64,000 nt of DNA from JAOPZW01 sp963707695. GTDB taxonomy: Bacteria; Actinomycetota; Thermoleophilia; Solirubrobacterales; Solirubrobacteraceae. The notes below the pieces were generated by a model. It did not search any database and was not told where the DNA came from. It saw nothing but the letters and a program-made list of their open reading frames with translations. The translations under genes and the position numbers were made by a program. This document shows, piece by piece, positions 54,534-64,000 of this stretch. The stretch is taken from the NCBI GenBank assembly GCA_963707695.1, contig CAVPQY010000004.1, forward strand, positions 682,001-746,000. Direction: 5' to 3'. Numbering within the stretch: the first letter of the stretch is position 1; each line of letters starts with the position of its first letter.

Positions 54534-54806
54534 CTAGCGCTCTTCGGCGGCGTCGGAGGCCGCCTGCACGGCCTCCTTGTGCGCCCTGCGCTGCTTCCAG
54601 CGCGAGTGCTCCTTGGCCGGGATGAAGAGCCAGATGATGGCCCCGACGAAGGAGAGGATCAGCCCGGTCCCGAGCCCGACCTTCTCCCCGTAGCCCTTGC
54701 GCTTGGACAGCTCGCTCGCGGCGATCGCCGAGGCCAGCCAGAGGTACAGCAGCCACAGCGCCTTGGCGCCGAGGTCCGCGGCCAGGATGAGCATCTCCTG
54801 CCTCAC
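54534..54806 (-). CDS. small membrane protein at the end of the liv operon
   Basis: A 90-residue protein with two helices (LGAKALWLLYLWLASAIAAS and VGLGTGLILSFVGAIIWLFI) and a basic C-terminal tail with a charged helix. GTG 54806 overlaps the livF stop as GTGA; ATG 54794 has no spacing for a ribosome site. Its link to the ABC transporter is by position only. Family not recognised. Confidence 0.65.
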   Translation of the reverse strand: MRQEMLILAADLGAKALWLLYLWLASAIAASELSKRKGYGEKVGLGTGLILSFVGAIIWLFIPAKEHSRWKQRRAHKEAVQAASDAAEER

Positions 54807-55627
54807 GCTCCCAGGTAGGCGGCCTTGACGCGGTCGTCGGTCCGCAGGTTCTCGGAGCTGTCGCTGAGCGCGATCGTCCCGGTCTCCAGCACGTAGCCGC
54901 GGTTCGAGACGTCCAGCGCGTAGTTCGCGTTCTGCTCGACGAGCAGGATCGTCGTCCCCTGCTCGTTGATCTCGCGGATGATCTCGTAGATCTTGTCGAC
55001 GATCACCGGGGCCAGGCCGAGCGACGGCTCGTCGAGCAGGAGCAGCCGCGGGCCGGGCCATGAGCGCGCGGCCCATGGCGAGCATCTGCTGCTCGCCGCC
55101 GGACATCGTGCCGCCCTTCTGGCGCTGGCGCTCCTGCAGCCGCGGGAAGAGCGAGTAGACGCGCTCGATGTCCTCGCGGATCGCCGCCTGGTCGCTGCGC
55201 GTGAACGCGCCCATCTCGAGGTTCTCGAGGACCGTCATGCGCGGGAAGATGCGCCGGCCCTCGGGCGAGTGGGCGATGCCCGATGCTCCGCCACCTCGTG
55301 GCCGGCGAGGGTCTGGATCTCCTGCCCGGCGAAGCGGATCGTGCCCATCTTCGGCGGCACGATGCCCGAGATGGAGCGCAGCGTCGTGGACTTGCCGGCC
55401 CCGTTGGAGCCGATGAGCGTGACGATCTCGCCCTCGCAGGACCTCGATCGTGATGCCCTTGAGCGCCTCGATCGAGCCGTAGAAGGTGTGGATGTCGTCG
55501 ACGTGCAGCAGCGCCTGGCCGTTGGCCCGCGCGCCGCCCGCCTGTCCGGTCGCCCCGGCCGCGACGCTCCCCGAGGGCTCCCCCGCCGGGCCCGCGGGGT
55601 CGCCGGGGGAGGACCCGGGGCTCTCAT
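54803..55627 (-). CDS. livF: branched-chain amino acid ABC transporter ATPase LivF (several frameshifts)
   Basis: One of two ATPases of the Liv importer. Recovered in order over three frames: VDDIHTFYGSIEALKGI, CEGEIVTLIGSNGAGKSTTL (Walker A), GTIRFAGQEIQTLAGHEVAE, MTVLENLEMGAFTRSDQAAI, GGTMSGGEQQMLAMGRALMA (signature), a DEP Walker B region, INEQGTTILLVEQNANYALD and VKAAYLGA. Indels lie near 55066, 55280, 55440 and in the first 40 codons. ATG 55627 overlaps the livG stop (ATGA). The Ala/Gly-rich 40-residue N-terminal extension is unusual for LivF. Confidence 0.88.
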
Positions 55628-56403
55628 GCCTGGCTCCCGAGGTACGCCTCGACGACCCGCGGGTTCTCGCGGACCTCCTTGGGCGACCCCTCGGCGATCT
55701 TCTCGCCGTGGTCGAGGACCGTGATGTGGTCCGACACGTTCATGACGACGCGCATGTCGTGCTCGATGAGCAGCACGGACATCCCGCGCTCGGTGCGCAG
55801 GCGCTCCATGAGCTGGCGCAGCTCCTCGGACTCCTGCGGGTTCATGCCGGCCGTCGGCTCGTCGAGCAGGAGCAGCTTCGGCTCGGAGGCCAGGGCGCGG
55901 GCGATCTCCAGGCGGCGCTGGTCGCCGTAGGAGAGGTTCATGGCCAGCTCGTCGGGGCGCTTGAGCCCGACGAACCGCAGCAGCCCGGCGGCCCGCTCGC
56001 GGGACTCGCGCTCCTCGCGGCGGTTGTACGGCGTGTGGAGGAGCATCCCGCTCACGCGGGTGCGCAGGCGCGAGTGCATGCCGACCTGGACGTTCTCGAG
56101 CGCCGTCATGGTCCGGAACAGCTTGATGTTCTGGAACGTGCGCGCGATGCCCGCGCGGGTCACGAGGTCCGCCCGCTTGCCGGTGATGTCCCGCCCGGCG
56201 AAGCGCACGCGGCCCGTGGTCGGCCGGTAGAGGCCCGTCAGGCAGTTGAAGAACGTCGTCTTGCCCGCGCCGTTGGGGCCGATGAGCGACACGATCGCCT
56301 CCTCGGGCACCACGAAGTCGACGTCGTTGACCGCGACGAGGCCGCCGAAGACCTTCGAGACGTCACGGGCCTCCAGGAGGGCGCCGCCGGTGCCGTCGGT
56401 CAT
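55624..56403 (-). CDS. livG: branched-chain amino acid ABC transporter ATPase LivG
   Basis: A 259-residue ATPase, intact. ARDVSKVFGGLVAVNDVDFV, VSLIGPNGAGKTTFFNCLTG (Walker A), ARTFQNIKLFRTMTALENVQ (Q loop), NLSYGDQRRLEIARALASEP (signature), LLLDEPTAGMNPQESEELRQ (Walker B) and VLLIEHDMRVVMNVSDHITV (H loop) match LivG. ATG 56403 overlaps the livM stop as ATGA. Confidence 0.96.
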   Translation of the reverse strand: MTDGTGGALLEARDVSKVFGGLVAVNDVDFVVPEEAIVSLIGPNGAGKTTFFNCLTGLYRPTTGRVRFAGRDITGKRADLVTRAGIARTFQNIKLFRTMTALENVQVGMHSRLRTRVSGMLLHTPYNRREERESRERAAGLLRFVGLKRPDELAMNLSYGDQRRLEIARALASEPKLLLLDEPTAGMNPQESEELRQLMERLRTERGMSVLLIEHDMRVVMNVSDHITVLDHGEKIAEGSPKEVRENPRVVEAYLGSQA

Positions 56404-57689
56404 TGCCCGCGCACCTCGTAGTACTGGTGGTCGGACTCCGTGCCGATGTGGTCCTCCTCGTCGATCTCGGACTCGCGCAGCTCGAGCCTTCGTCGCGTCG
56501 ACGGCAGCAGGCCCTCGGGCCGCAGGACCATCATCACGAGGAGCAGGAAGCCGAAGATCCCGAAGTTGATCGACGTCACGTCGAAGCTCAGGCCGACCTT
56601 GTCGGGCACGCCGTTGAGCTCGGGCAGCAGGTAGCGGTTGATCATCGACAGCGCGATCGCGCCGAGGATGACCCCCCAGATGTTGCCCATGCCCCCGATG
56701 ATGACCATGCAGAGGATGAAGACCGAGAAGCCGAACTCGAACTGGTCGACGTTCACCGTGTTGTTGTAGGTCCCGAGGAACGCGCCGGCGAAGCCGCCCA
56801 GCGCGGCGCCGATGGCGTAGGCCCAGAGCTTCGTGCGCACGAGGTTGACGCCCATCGAGGCCGCGGCGACCTCGTCCTCGCGGACGGCGATCCACGCCCG
56901 TCCCAGCCGCGAGTCGCGCAGGCGCCGGTTGAAGAACACCACGAGCAGGACCATGCCCAGCCCGACGTAGTAGACGGGCTTGAGCTCCAGCGGGTAGTTG
57001 AACTTCGTGTCCGTCCAGGGCAGGTTGATCTTGTCGATCGGCGTGATCCCCTGCCGGCCGTTGGAGAAGTCCGTGCTGCCGATCCCGAAGATGCCGCTCG
57101 TCGAGTTCTCGAAGACGCGCGGCACGATCTCGCCGAAGGCGAGCGTCACGATCGCCAGGTAGTCGCCCCGCAGCCGCAGCGTCGGCGCGCCGAGGATCAC
57201 GCCCCAGGCCGCCGTGAACACCATGGCGATGAGCAGGACGAGGAAGAAGTTGATGTGGATCCCGGGGATGTCCGAGCCGAACGCGCTCTTGACCGGGGTC
57301 AGGATGTGGATGCCCTTGCCGTGGTTGATCGTCCCGAACTGCTGGGAGCCCAGCCAGCCCATGACGAAGGCCCCGATGGCGAAGAACGCGACGTAGCCGA
57401 GGTCGAGCAGGCCGGCGAAGCCGACGACGATGTTCAGCCCCAGCGCCATGATCACGTAGGCCAGGGTCTGGATCGACGCGTCGAGCAGGTCGTCGGGCGC
57501 CGTCATGAGCTGGTCGAGGATGTAGGGGTAGGCGAGGGCGAGGCCCACGAAGATCAGGGCCCACACCCAGTCGGGCACGACGCGCCGCACGCCCGTGGCG
57601 TTGCGGCGCAGGCTGGCGACGGCGGTGCTCATCGCGGGCCCCCGCCGGAGGTGGCCGTGGCGGCCGGTCGGGCGACGACGCGCGGTCAT
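56400..57689 (-). CDS. livM: branched-chain amino acid ABC transporter permease LivM
   Basis: Membrane subunit of about 410-429 residues with about ten helices: LAYVIMALGLNIVVGFAGLL, LDLGYVAFFAIGAFVMGWLG, LRLRGDYLAIVTLAFGEIVP (EAA-like coupling region), RLGRAWIAVREDEVAAASMG, LWAYAIGAALGGFAGAFLGT and GGMGNIWGVILGAIALSMIN. It ends with an acidic tail (EIDEEDHIGTESDHQ). ATG 57689 overlaps the livH stop as ATGA, the local rule; ATG 57632 is the alternative with a weak ribosome site. No frameshift. Confidence 0.94.
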   Translation of the reverse strand: MTARRRPTGRHGHLRRGPAMSTAVASLRRNATGVRRVVPDWVWALIFVGLALAYPYILDQLMTAPDDLLDASIQTLAYVIMALGLNIVVGFAGLLDLGYVAFFAIGAFVMGWLGSQQFGTINHGKGIHILTPVKSAFGSDIPGIHINFFLVLLIAMVFTAAWGVILGAPTLRLRGDYLAIVTLAFGEIVPRVFENSTSGIFGIGSTDFSNGRQGITPIDKINLPWTDTKFNYPLELKPVYYVGLGMVLLVVFFNRRLRDSRLGRAWIAVREDEVAAASMGVNLVRTKLWAYAIGAALGGFAGAFLGTYNNTVNVDQFEFGFSVFILCMVIIGGMGNIWGVILGAIALSMINRYLLPELNGVPDKVGLSFDVTSINFGIFGFLLLVMMVLRPEGLLPSTRRRLELRESEIDEEDHIGTESDHQYYEVRGQ

Positions 57690-58728
57690 CCTTCCCGCGT
57701 CTCCTCGCCGAAGAGGCCCTGCGGGCGGAAGACCATCACCAGGATGAGGATCGCGAAGACCACGGCGGGGGTCCACACCTGGCCGAAGTGGGTGTCCGAG
57801 ATCGATTGGATCACGCCGATGATGAGGCCGCCGACGACGGCGCCCTTGAGGTTGCCGATGCCGCCCATGACCGCGGCGGTGAAGGCGATCAGGCCGGCGG
57901 TGAAGCCCTGGTTGAACTGGATCGTGCCGTTGTAGAGCGCGTAGATCATCCCGGCCGCGCCCGCCAGCAGGCCGCCGAGGATGAACGTCAGGGAGATCGT
58001 GCGGTCGACGTTGATGCCCATGAGGCGCGCCGCGTCGGGGTCCTGCGCGGTGGCGCGCATGGCCTTGCCGTACTTCGTCGAGCCCACGAACCACAGCAGC
58101 GCGATGAGCAGCGGCACGGTCACGACAACGGCGAAGACGTCGGAGTGCTCGAGCGGCACGCCGAAGACGCTGAAGTAGTCCTTCTGCGAGCCGATGAGGT
58201 CGGGGGCGTTGTCCGGCGTGCCGCGCCAGAGCAGGCCGACGTTCTGCAGGATGAAGCTCATGCCGATCGCGGTGATGAGCGGCGCGAGCTTCGGCGCGTT
58301 GCGCAGCGGCCGGTAGGCGACCCGCTCGATCATCGTGTTGAGCACGCCGCTGGCCACCATCGCCGCGATCGAGGCCGATGACGATCGAGGCGACGATCGC
58401 CGGGGATCGGGGTGTCGGGCGTGACGCCGAGCGTCTCCCAGACCGAGACCGAGATGAACGACCCGATCATGAAGACCTCGCCGTGGGCGAAGTTGATCAG
58501 CTCGATGATGCCGTAGACGAGCGTGTAGCCCAGCGCGATGAGCGCCCAGATCGTGCCGTTGGACAGGCCCGTCTTGACGTCGTCGAGCGTCTGCTTCGGC
58601 TCGCTGGCGAAGAAGTACAGGAGGGCTGCGCCGAGCAGCACCCACAGGATGTTGTCGTTGACGACCTGCCCGGGCGACCGGCGGGGGCGGGTCGCGGGAG
58701 CGCTCTCAGGGAGAGAAGCGGCTTCCAT
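57686..58728 (-). CDS. livH: branched-chain amino acid ABC transporter permease LivH (frameshifted)
   Basis: Second membrane subunit. GLSNGTIWALIALGYTLVYG, IIELINFAHGEVFMIGSFIS (family hallmark), MIERVAYRPLRNAPKLAPLI, LITAIGMSFILQNVGLLWRG, GKAMRATAQDPDAARLMGIN and MGGIGNLKGAVVGGLIIGVI are all present. Two indels near 58377 and 58403 break the region after TPDTPI. ATG 58728 has GGAGGG 4 bases upstream, so it is leadered, separated from livK by a strong hairpin. Confidence 0.93.
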
Positions 58729-58758
58729 GGTCCCTCCGAGGACGTTGGTGGCGACGGA

Positions 58759-58786
58759 GGGCGGCGGGCCTGGCGGCCCGCCGCCC
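58759..58786 (-). terminator. intercistronic hairpin between livK and livH
   Basis: GGGCGGCGGGCC (58759-58770) and GGCCCGCCGCCC (58775-58786) form a perfect 12-base-pair stem with a 4-base loop. It lies 17 bases after the livK stop and 31 bases before the livH start. No T tract. It probably ends part of the transcription or protects the livK message, so that the binding protein is made in excess of the permease. Confidence 0.65.
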
Positions 58787-58802
58787 CACGGCGTTCAGGT
58801 GA

Positions 58803-60059
58803 TCAGGCCCCGGTCTTGGCCTTGATGACCTTGTCGAACACGAGCTTCCCGCCCACGACCTTGTCGGCGCCGTAGTCCGAGAGCGTGGTGTCGCCGTTCG
58901 GGTCGATGGAGTACTTGCCGAGCACCGAGTCGCGGTCCTTGATCTTGAAGAACGAGTCGATGACGGCCTGGCGGTCGTTGCCCTTGTCCCCGGCGTTCTG
59001 GATGGCCAGCAGGGCGACCTTCATCGCCTCGTAGCCGTAGATCGCGTAGGGCTCGGGGTCGATGCCGTACTTCTGCTTGTACTTGTCGAACAGCGCCTGC
59101 GCGCTGGGCGGGTACAGCTTCGGGTCGAGCGTCGGGTTGGTCACGTACGTGACCTTCTGGACCGACGGGCTCAGCTTCGTCGTGAAGGGCGACTCGGCGA
59201 CGCCGTCGGGGCCGAACAGCTTGGCCGTCGGGTTGGCGGCGTGGATGTCCGTGAACAGCTGCACGCCCTTGTTCTGCGTGATGCCGCCGAAGAACATGCA
59301 GTCCGCGCCGGAGGACTTCATCTTCTGCGCCAGCGACCGGAAGTTGGCCGCCTTGGTGTCGATGCCCTCGTTGCCGGCGATCGTCAGCCCCTGGGTCTTC
59401 GCGTTGGCGACGACCTGGTCGGCGAGGCCCTTCCCGTAGACCTCCTTGTCGTTGAAGATGTAGGTCTTCGTGCAGCCCTGGTCCTTCTGGTACGTCACCT
59501 GGGCCGCGGCCTGGATGTGGTCGGCGGGCACGACGCGGCCGTAGGTGCGCTTGCCCGACGGGTAGTACTTGTCGGGCTCGCCCGGGGCGGCGCCCTGCTT
59601 GCGGGTCAGGCCCACCGCGGTGTTCGACGGCGAGATCTGCAGGATGCCGGCCTGGTTGAGGATCGGCAGCGAGATCGCCGTGGCGCCGGAGTTGAACTCG
59701 CCGAGGTAGACGATCGTGCTCTTGTCCTGCGCGGCCTTGCGGCCGTTGGCCGAGGTCTTGCCCGGCTCCCACTTGCCCGCGGACGCGGTCGCGTCGTCGA
59801 GGCTGACGTACTTGATCGTGAACTTCCCGACCTTGTTGTTGGCCTCTTCGAGGGCGAGCTTCTCGCCGTTGACGACCGACTGCGACTGGGGCCGCGAGTC
59901 GCCCTGGAGCGGAAGGCTGGAGTAGATGGTCAGGGAGTTCGAGCCGGTGCTGCCCGAACCACCGCTGGAGTTGCCGTTGTCGTCCGAGCCGCAGGCCGCG
60001 ACGCCGAACGCAAGGGCCGTGACGAGGCAGCCCGAAGCCGCCAGTCCACGTGCACGCAA
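58803..60059 (-). CDS. livK: branched-chain amino acid ABC transporter substrate-binding lipoprotein LivK
   Basis: A 418-residue type I periplasmic-binding protein. Lipoprotein signal with lipobox LAFGVAACGSDDN (lipid on Cys) and a Gly/Ser linker; then LTIYSSLPLQGDSRPQSQSV, GEKLALEEANNKVGKFTIKY, IVYLGEFNSGATAISLPILN, GILQISPSNTAVGLTRKQ, RVVPADHIQAAAQVTYQKDQ and AIYGYEAMKVALLAIQNAG, all typical of the family. TTG 60059 is preceded by AGGAGGGA. Binds the substrate outside the membrane; the exact amino acid is not known. Confidence 0.94.
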   Translation of the reverse strand: MRARGLAASGCLVTALAFGVAACGSDDNGNSSGGSGSTGSNSLTIYSSLPLQGDSRPQSQSVVNGEKLALEEANNKVGKFTIKYVSLDDATASAGKWEPGKTSANGRKAAQDKSTIVYLGEFNSGATAISLPILNQAGILQISPSNTAVGLTRKQGAAPGEPDKYYPSGKRTYGRVVPADHIQAAAQVTYQKDQGCTKTYIFNDKEVYGKGLADQVVANAKTQGLTIAGNEGIDTKAANFRSLAQKMKSSGADCMFFGGITQNKGVQLFTDIHAANPTAKLFGPDGVAESPFTTKLSPSVQKVTYVTNPTLDPKLYPPSAQALFDKYKQKYGIDPEPYAIYGYEAMKVALLAIQNAGDKGNDRQAVIDSFFKIKDRDSVLGKYSIDPNGDTTLSDYGADKVVGGKLVFDKVIKAKTGA

Positions 60060-60062
60060 GAG

Positions 60063-60101
60063 TCCCTCCTCAAGGACGCGTTCTTAAGACGGGGCAGCAT
60101 A
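60063..60101 (-). promoter_or_regulatory. liv operon promoter and leader with Shine-Dalgarno
   Basis: Minus-strand TATGCT (60096-60101) is a good -10 hexamer, and AGGAGGGA (60063-60070) is a strong ribosome site 3 bases before TTG 60059. The leader is about 30 bases, a clear contrast to the leaderless genes. An AT-rich palindrome TCTTAAGA lies in between and could bind a regulator. Confidence 0.6.
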
Positions 60102-60164
60102 GGGAACGCGGCCGACGAAGGGCGCCGCGTCCCCGAGCGCCGTCCAGGTGGTACCCGGGCGCGG

Positions 60165-60329
60165 CTACGAGGACGCGCGGCCCGGCAGGTACCGCAGCGT
60201 GATGCGGACGACCAGGGCCACCACGACGATGACGACGGTCACCAGGAAGGCGTCGATGGCCTTGGCGCCGATGGCCCAGAGGACGATCCAGACGACGAGG
60301 CCGGCGGTGGTGGCGAGGACGAAGCCCAT
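60165..60329 (-). CDS. 54-residue two-helix membrane protein
   Basis: MGFVLATTAGLVVWIVLWAI, GAKAIDAFLVTVVIVVVALV, then VRITLRYLPGRASS: two membrane helices and a short basic tail; TAG at 60165-60167. ATG 60329 is 10 bases after TAGGGT (60340-60345), whose TAG is the trpA stop codon, so it has its own leaderless promoter. No family known to me. The coding potential, promoter and helix pattern support it being real. Confidence 0.7.
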   Translation of the reverse strand: MGFVLATTAGLVVWIVLWAIGAKAIDAFLVTVVIVVVALVVRITLRYLPGRASS

Positions 60330-60342
60330 GGCGCCGCGAACC

Positions 60343-61156
60343 CTAGCGGAGGGCCGCCGCGAAGCCCGTCGACGAGGCCGCGCACGGCGTCGGCCGCGGC
60401 CCGCGCGTCGGGGGCCTCGACGGCGGCGCGCACGAGGCGGCTGCCGACGATGATGCCGTCGGCGCCCGCGGCCGCGGCCTCGGCCGCCTGCTCGGGGGTC
60501 GAGATCCCGAACCCCAGGGCGACGGGCACGTCGGTGTGCGACCGGGCGCGGGCGACGACCTCGGCGAAGGCGTCGGCCAGCGCGGCGCGCTCGCCCGTGG
60601 TCCCGGTCACCGAGACCGTGTAGAGGAAGCCGCGGGCGCGGGCGCCGATGCGCGCGAGGCGCTCGTCGGGCGTCGTCGGGGCCACGAGCGGGACGAGCGC
60701 GACGCCGGCGGCGTCGCAGGCCTCGAGCACGGCGGGCGCCTCCTCGAGGGGCAGGTCGGGGACGATCAGGCCGCTCGCCCCCGCGGCGGCGGCGGAGCGG
60801 GCGAAGGCGTCGGCGCCCGGGGCCAGCACGAGGTTGGCGTAGGTCATGAGCACGACGGGCAGCCGCGGGGCCAGCGCCTCGGCCACCCGCAGCACGCCCT
60901 CGACCGTCGCGCCGGCGGCGAGGGCGCGCGAGCCGGCGACCTGGATGACCGGGCCGTCGGCCAGCGGGTCGCTGAAGGGGATGCCGAGCTCGACGAGGTC
61001 GGCGCCGCCGTCCGCGCAGGCCTCCCCCACCAGCCGCGACCCGTCGAGGTCGGGGAACCCGCCCATGAGGTAGGGCATGAGCGCCGCCCGCTTGCCCGAC
61101 CCGGCGAAGGCGCGCCGCAGGCGCTCGGCGCCCGCGTTCGTGGCGACGGCCCCCAT
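60343..61156 (-). CDS. trpA: tryptophan synthase alpha chain (frameshift near the end)
   Basis: Splits indole-3-glycerol phosphate. About 270 residues: LMPYLMGGFPDLDGSRLVGE, DLVELGIPFSDPLADGPVIQ (catalytic Glu and Asp sites), SGLIVPDLPLEEAPAVLEAC, FLYTVSVTGTTGER, VPVALGFGISTPEQAAEAAA and ADGIIVGSRLVRAAVEA are intact. An extra G in the GGG run near 60377 shifts the last codons; the repaired end is VDGFAAALR and TAG 60343-60345, inside the -10 hexamer of the next gene. ATG 61156 lies one base after the trpB stop. Confidence 0.95.
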
Positions 61157-61157
61157 C

Positions 61158-62338
<1,181 letters not shown>

Positions 62339-62339
<1 letters not shown>

Positions 62340-63010
62340 CACGCGACCCCCGCGGCCAGGCGGTCGCCAGCGGCGCGGACGGCGGCGGCGAAGGCCTCGA
62401 CGCGGGCCGGGTCCTTGACCCCGGGGCGCGCCTCGGTCCCGCTGGCCACGTCGACCGCGGAGGGGCGCACGGCGGCGATCGCGTCGCCGACGTTCTCGGG
62501 CGTCAGCCCACCGCTGAGGACGAGCGGGACGGAGCTGTGGCGGCCGCGGAGGAGCGACCACTCGAACGTCTGCCCGGTCCCGCCGTAGCGGTCGGGCGCG
62601 ACGTACGCGTCGGCCAGGTGGAAGTCGGTGTGGAACGGCTCGAGCGCGGCGACGTCGGAGCGCCCCCGGATGCGGCGCGCCTTGATCACGCGCGCCCCGG
62701 TGCGGCGGGCCACCTCGGCGCAGAAGGCGGGCCCCTCGTCCCCGTGGAGCTGGACGAGCGTCAGCCCCACCCCCTCCGCCACGGCGGCGACCTCGTCGAG
62801 CGACGGGTTGACGAAGACGCCGGCGACCTCCGCGCGGCGGCGCAGCGCGCGGCCGATCCGCTCGGCCTCCGGCAGCGGGCAGGCGCGCTCCGAGCCGGGC
62901 CACAGGATGAGCCCGACGGCCCAGGCGCCCGCCTCGACGGCGTGCAGCGCGTCCTCGCGCGAGGTGACGCCGCAGACCTTCAGGCGGGGTGCGGGCGGAG
63001 GGGCGGGCAC
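62339..63010 (-). CDS. trpF: phosphoribosylanthranilate isomerase TrpF
   Basis: Third step of tryptophan synthesis. 223 residues: LKVCGVTSREDALHAVEAGA (catalytic Cys), WAVGLILWPGSERACPLPEA, GVFVNPSLDEVAAVAEGVGL, LTLVQLHGDEGPAFCAEVA, YGGTGQTFEWSLL (catalytic Asp equivalent lies in the preceding strand) and VPLVLSGGLTPENVGDAI. GTG 63010 is 6 bases after TACGAT. First gene of a trpFBA operon; trpC, trpD and trpE are not in the window. Confidence 0.96.
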
Positions 63011-63016
63011 CCCGCC

Positions 63017-63022
63017 ATCGTA
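63017..63022 (-). promoter_or_regulatory. -10 hexamer of the trpFBA operon
   Basis: Minus-strand TACGAT, 6 bases before GTG 63010, in the 24-base gap after the htrA stop. No leader peptide or attenuator can fit. Confidence 0.55.
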
Positions 63023-63034
63023 GTCCGCCCGCGC

Positions 63035-64000
63035 CTAGGGCCGGCCGGGCTGGCCGCCGGCGTCCAGCGGCAGGTCGGCCGGCCGCTCGCCGAGCGTGAG
63101 CCGCACGTCGCGGCCCTTGCCGCGGGTGATGACGTGGAGCGTCACCTGGTCGCCGCGCTTCTTGCCGGTCACGAGCGCCGTGACGTCGTCGGAGCTGCGG
63201 ACCGGCTTGCCGTCGACGGCGGTGATGATGTCGCCGCCCAGGTAGAACGTGTCGGCGTAGCCGTCGACCTGCGCGGGGATCGTCCCGCCCCGGATCCCGG
63301 CCTTGGCGGCCGGGGAGCCCGGCGTGACCTTCTGCACGAGCGCCCCGCGGGCGACGGGCAGGTTGAGGTCCTTCAGCGAGCTGTCGATGGTCGTCGTGCT
63401 GACGCCGAGGAAGCCGCGGTCGACCTTCCCGCTCTTCTCGAGCTGGGGGATGATGCGCTTGGCGGTGTCGATCGGGACGGCGAAGCCGATGCCGACGTTG
63501 CCGGTGCCGGCGCCGCCCGTCTCGATCTGGGAGTTGATGCCGACGACGCGCCCGGCGGCGTCGAGCAGCGGGCCGCCCGAGTTGCCCGGGTTGATCGCGG
63601 CGTCGGTCTGCAGCACGTTGTCGATCGCGAACCCGTTCGGGGCCTTGATGCGGCGCTGGACGGCCGAGATGACGCCGGTCGTCAGGGTGCGCTCCAGGCC
63701 GAAGGGGTTGCCGATCGCGATCGTCGGATCGCCGACCTGGACCGTCCTGCTGTCGCCGAGCTGCAGCGGGTGCAGGTCGAGCCCGGAGGTGTCCACCCGC
63801 AGGACCGCGAGGTCGGTCGACCGGTCCTGCCCGACGATGCGCGCGGTCGCCGTCTTCTTGTCGGCGAACTGGACGGTCACGCGGCGCGCGCCCTCGACGA
63901 CGTGCTGGTTCGTGAGGATCGTGCCGTCGCGGCGGATGACGAAGCCCGAGCCCGTGGCCACCCCGCGCTGCTCGGAGGGCATGCCGAAGTCGAAGGGCGA
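63035..64000 (-). CDS. HtrA/DegP-family serine protease, C-terminal part (runs off the window)
   Basis: The visible 321 residues hold the trypsin-like domain and one PDZ domain. Triad: TNQHVVEGA (His), RSTDLAVLRVDTSG (Asp) and INPGNSGGPLLDAAGRVVGI (Ser). PDZ: KSGKVDRGFLGVSTTTIDSS, ALVQKVTPGSPAAKAGIRGG, GGDIITAVDGKPVRSSDDVT, ending DVRLTLGERPADLPLDAGG. Its N-terminus, which should include a membrane helix, lies beyond base 64000. Degrades or refolds damaged envelope proteins. Confidence 0.94.
   Translation of the reverse strand, partial: SPFDFGMPSEQRGVATGSGFVIRRDGTILTNQHVVEGARRVTVQFADKKTATARIVGQDRSTDLAVLRVDTSGLDLHPLQLGDSRTVQVGDPTIAIGNPFGLERTLTTGVISAVQRRIKAPNGFAIDNVLQTDAAINPGNSGGPLLDAAGRVVGINSQIETGGAGTGNVGIGFAVPIDTAKRIIPQLEKSGKVDRGFLGVSTTTIDSSLKDLNLPVARGALVQKVTPGSPAAKAGIRGGTIPAQVDGYADTFYLGGDIITAVDGKPVRSSDDVTALVTGKKRGDQVTLHVITRGKGRDVRLTLGERPADLPLDAGGQPGRP

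Noticed and set aside
60080..60092. TCTTAAGA palindrome in the liv leader as a defined operator.
   Set aside because: It stands out in such GC-rich DNA but is a single short site with no second copy or known regulator, so it is only mentioned under the liv leader.

Overview
The window is chromosomal DNA from a very GC-rich bacterium (about three quarters G+C by eye). Several features point to a deep-branching actinobacterium, most plausibly class Thermoleophilia, order Solirubrobacterales: an F420-dependent dehydrogenase of the Fgd type, a DivIVA-like coiled-coil protein, Rex, two TrkA/RCK proteins beside an APC permease, a K+-independent H+-pyrophosphatase, a four-domain S1 protein with an acidic tail and an ACT-malic enzyme. 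The lineage is an inference from gene content. I see no rRNA, prophage, insertion sequence or CRISPR array, and only one tRNA. Genes are tightly packed and no stretch over 300 bases lacks a gene.

Layout. 0-6 kb (minus): tRNA-Gln, then an operon of two APC permeases with universal-stress (Usp) tails, a small membrane protein and two RCK/TrkA proteins, looking like a potassium-type uptake module. 6-8.5 kb: ferritin-like protein and membrane H+-PPase. 8.6-14.3 kb (minus): a nine-gene operon joining t6A tRNA modification (tsaE, tsaB, rimI, tsaD) to redox genes (glutaredoxin-like, rex, GCS2 glutamate-cysteine ligase-like), with seven consecutive 4-base GTGA junctions. 14.3-21 kb: glycan genes, including a GT4 glycosyltransferase fused to a flippase, plus two more GT4 and one GT2 enzymes. 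21-27.9 kb: Fgd-like enzyme, type-4 uracil-DNA glycosylase with a clamp-binding tail, the DUF2520-panC-panD-panB operon, and a pit phosphate operon behind a PHO box. 28-32 kb: acyltransferase, LysM-SLT hydrolase, membrane protein, and a histidine kinase carrying a C-terminal ASCH domain. 32-43 kb: uvrA with an SOS box, a secreted glycoside hydrolase divergent from a MerR-like regulator, GT-C transferase, DivIVA-like, mutY, uvrB. 43-48 kb: a divergent EamA exporter/ArsR pair with two matching palindromes, lytic transglycosylase, coaE, rpsA. 47-54 kb: FAD reductase, YdcZ, polA, ACT-malic enzyme, TIGR01777 epimerase, S4 protein. 54.5-60 kb: a branched-chain amino acid (liv) ABC operon. 60-64 kb: trpFBA and the 3' part of an HtrA protease.

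Expression signals. Over twenty genes have a TANNNT hexamer 6-12 bases before the start codon, so most first genes appear to be leaderless. A few (livK, livH, panB, the TIGR01777 epimerase, probably hppA) have real Shine-Dalgarno leaders. Within operons, starts overlap the previous stop as GTGA or ATGA. I used these two rules to choose starts.

Sequence quality. Many conserved genes contain one or more single-base indels (notably both APC permeases, trkA, the GT4-flippase, livF, livH, and single cases in hppA, tsaD, pit, trpA and others), while uvrA, uvrB, polA and rpsA have none. Conserved protein continues in another frame after each break, so assembly or sequencing errors are more likely than pseudogenes. 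Coordinates below span the reconstructed genes.
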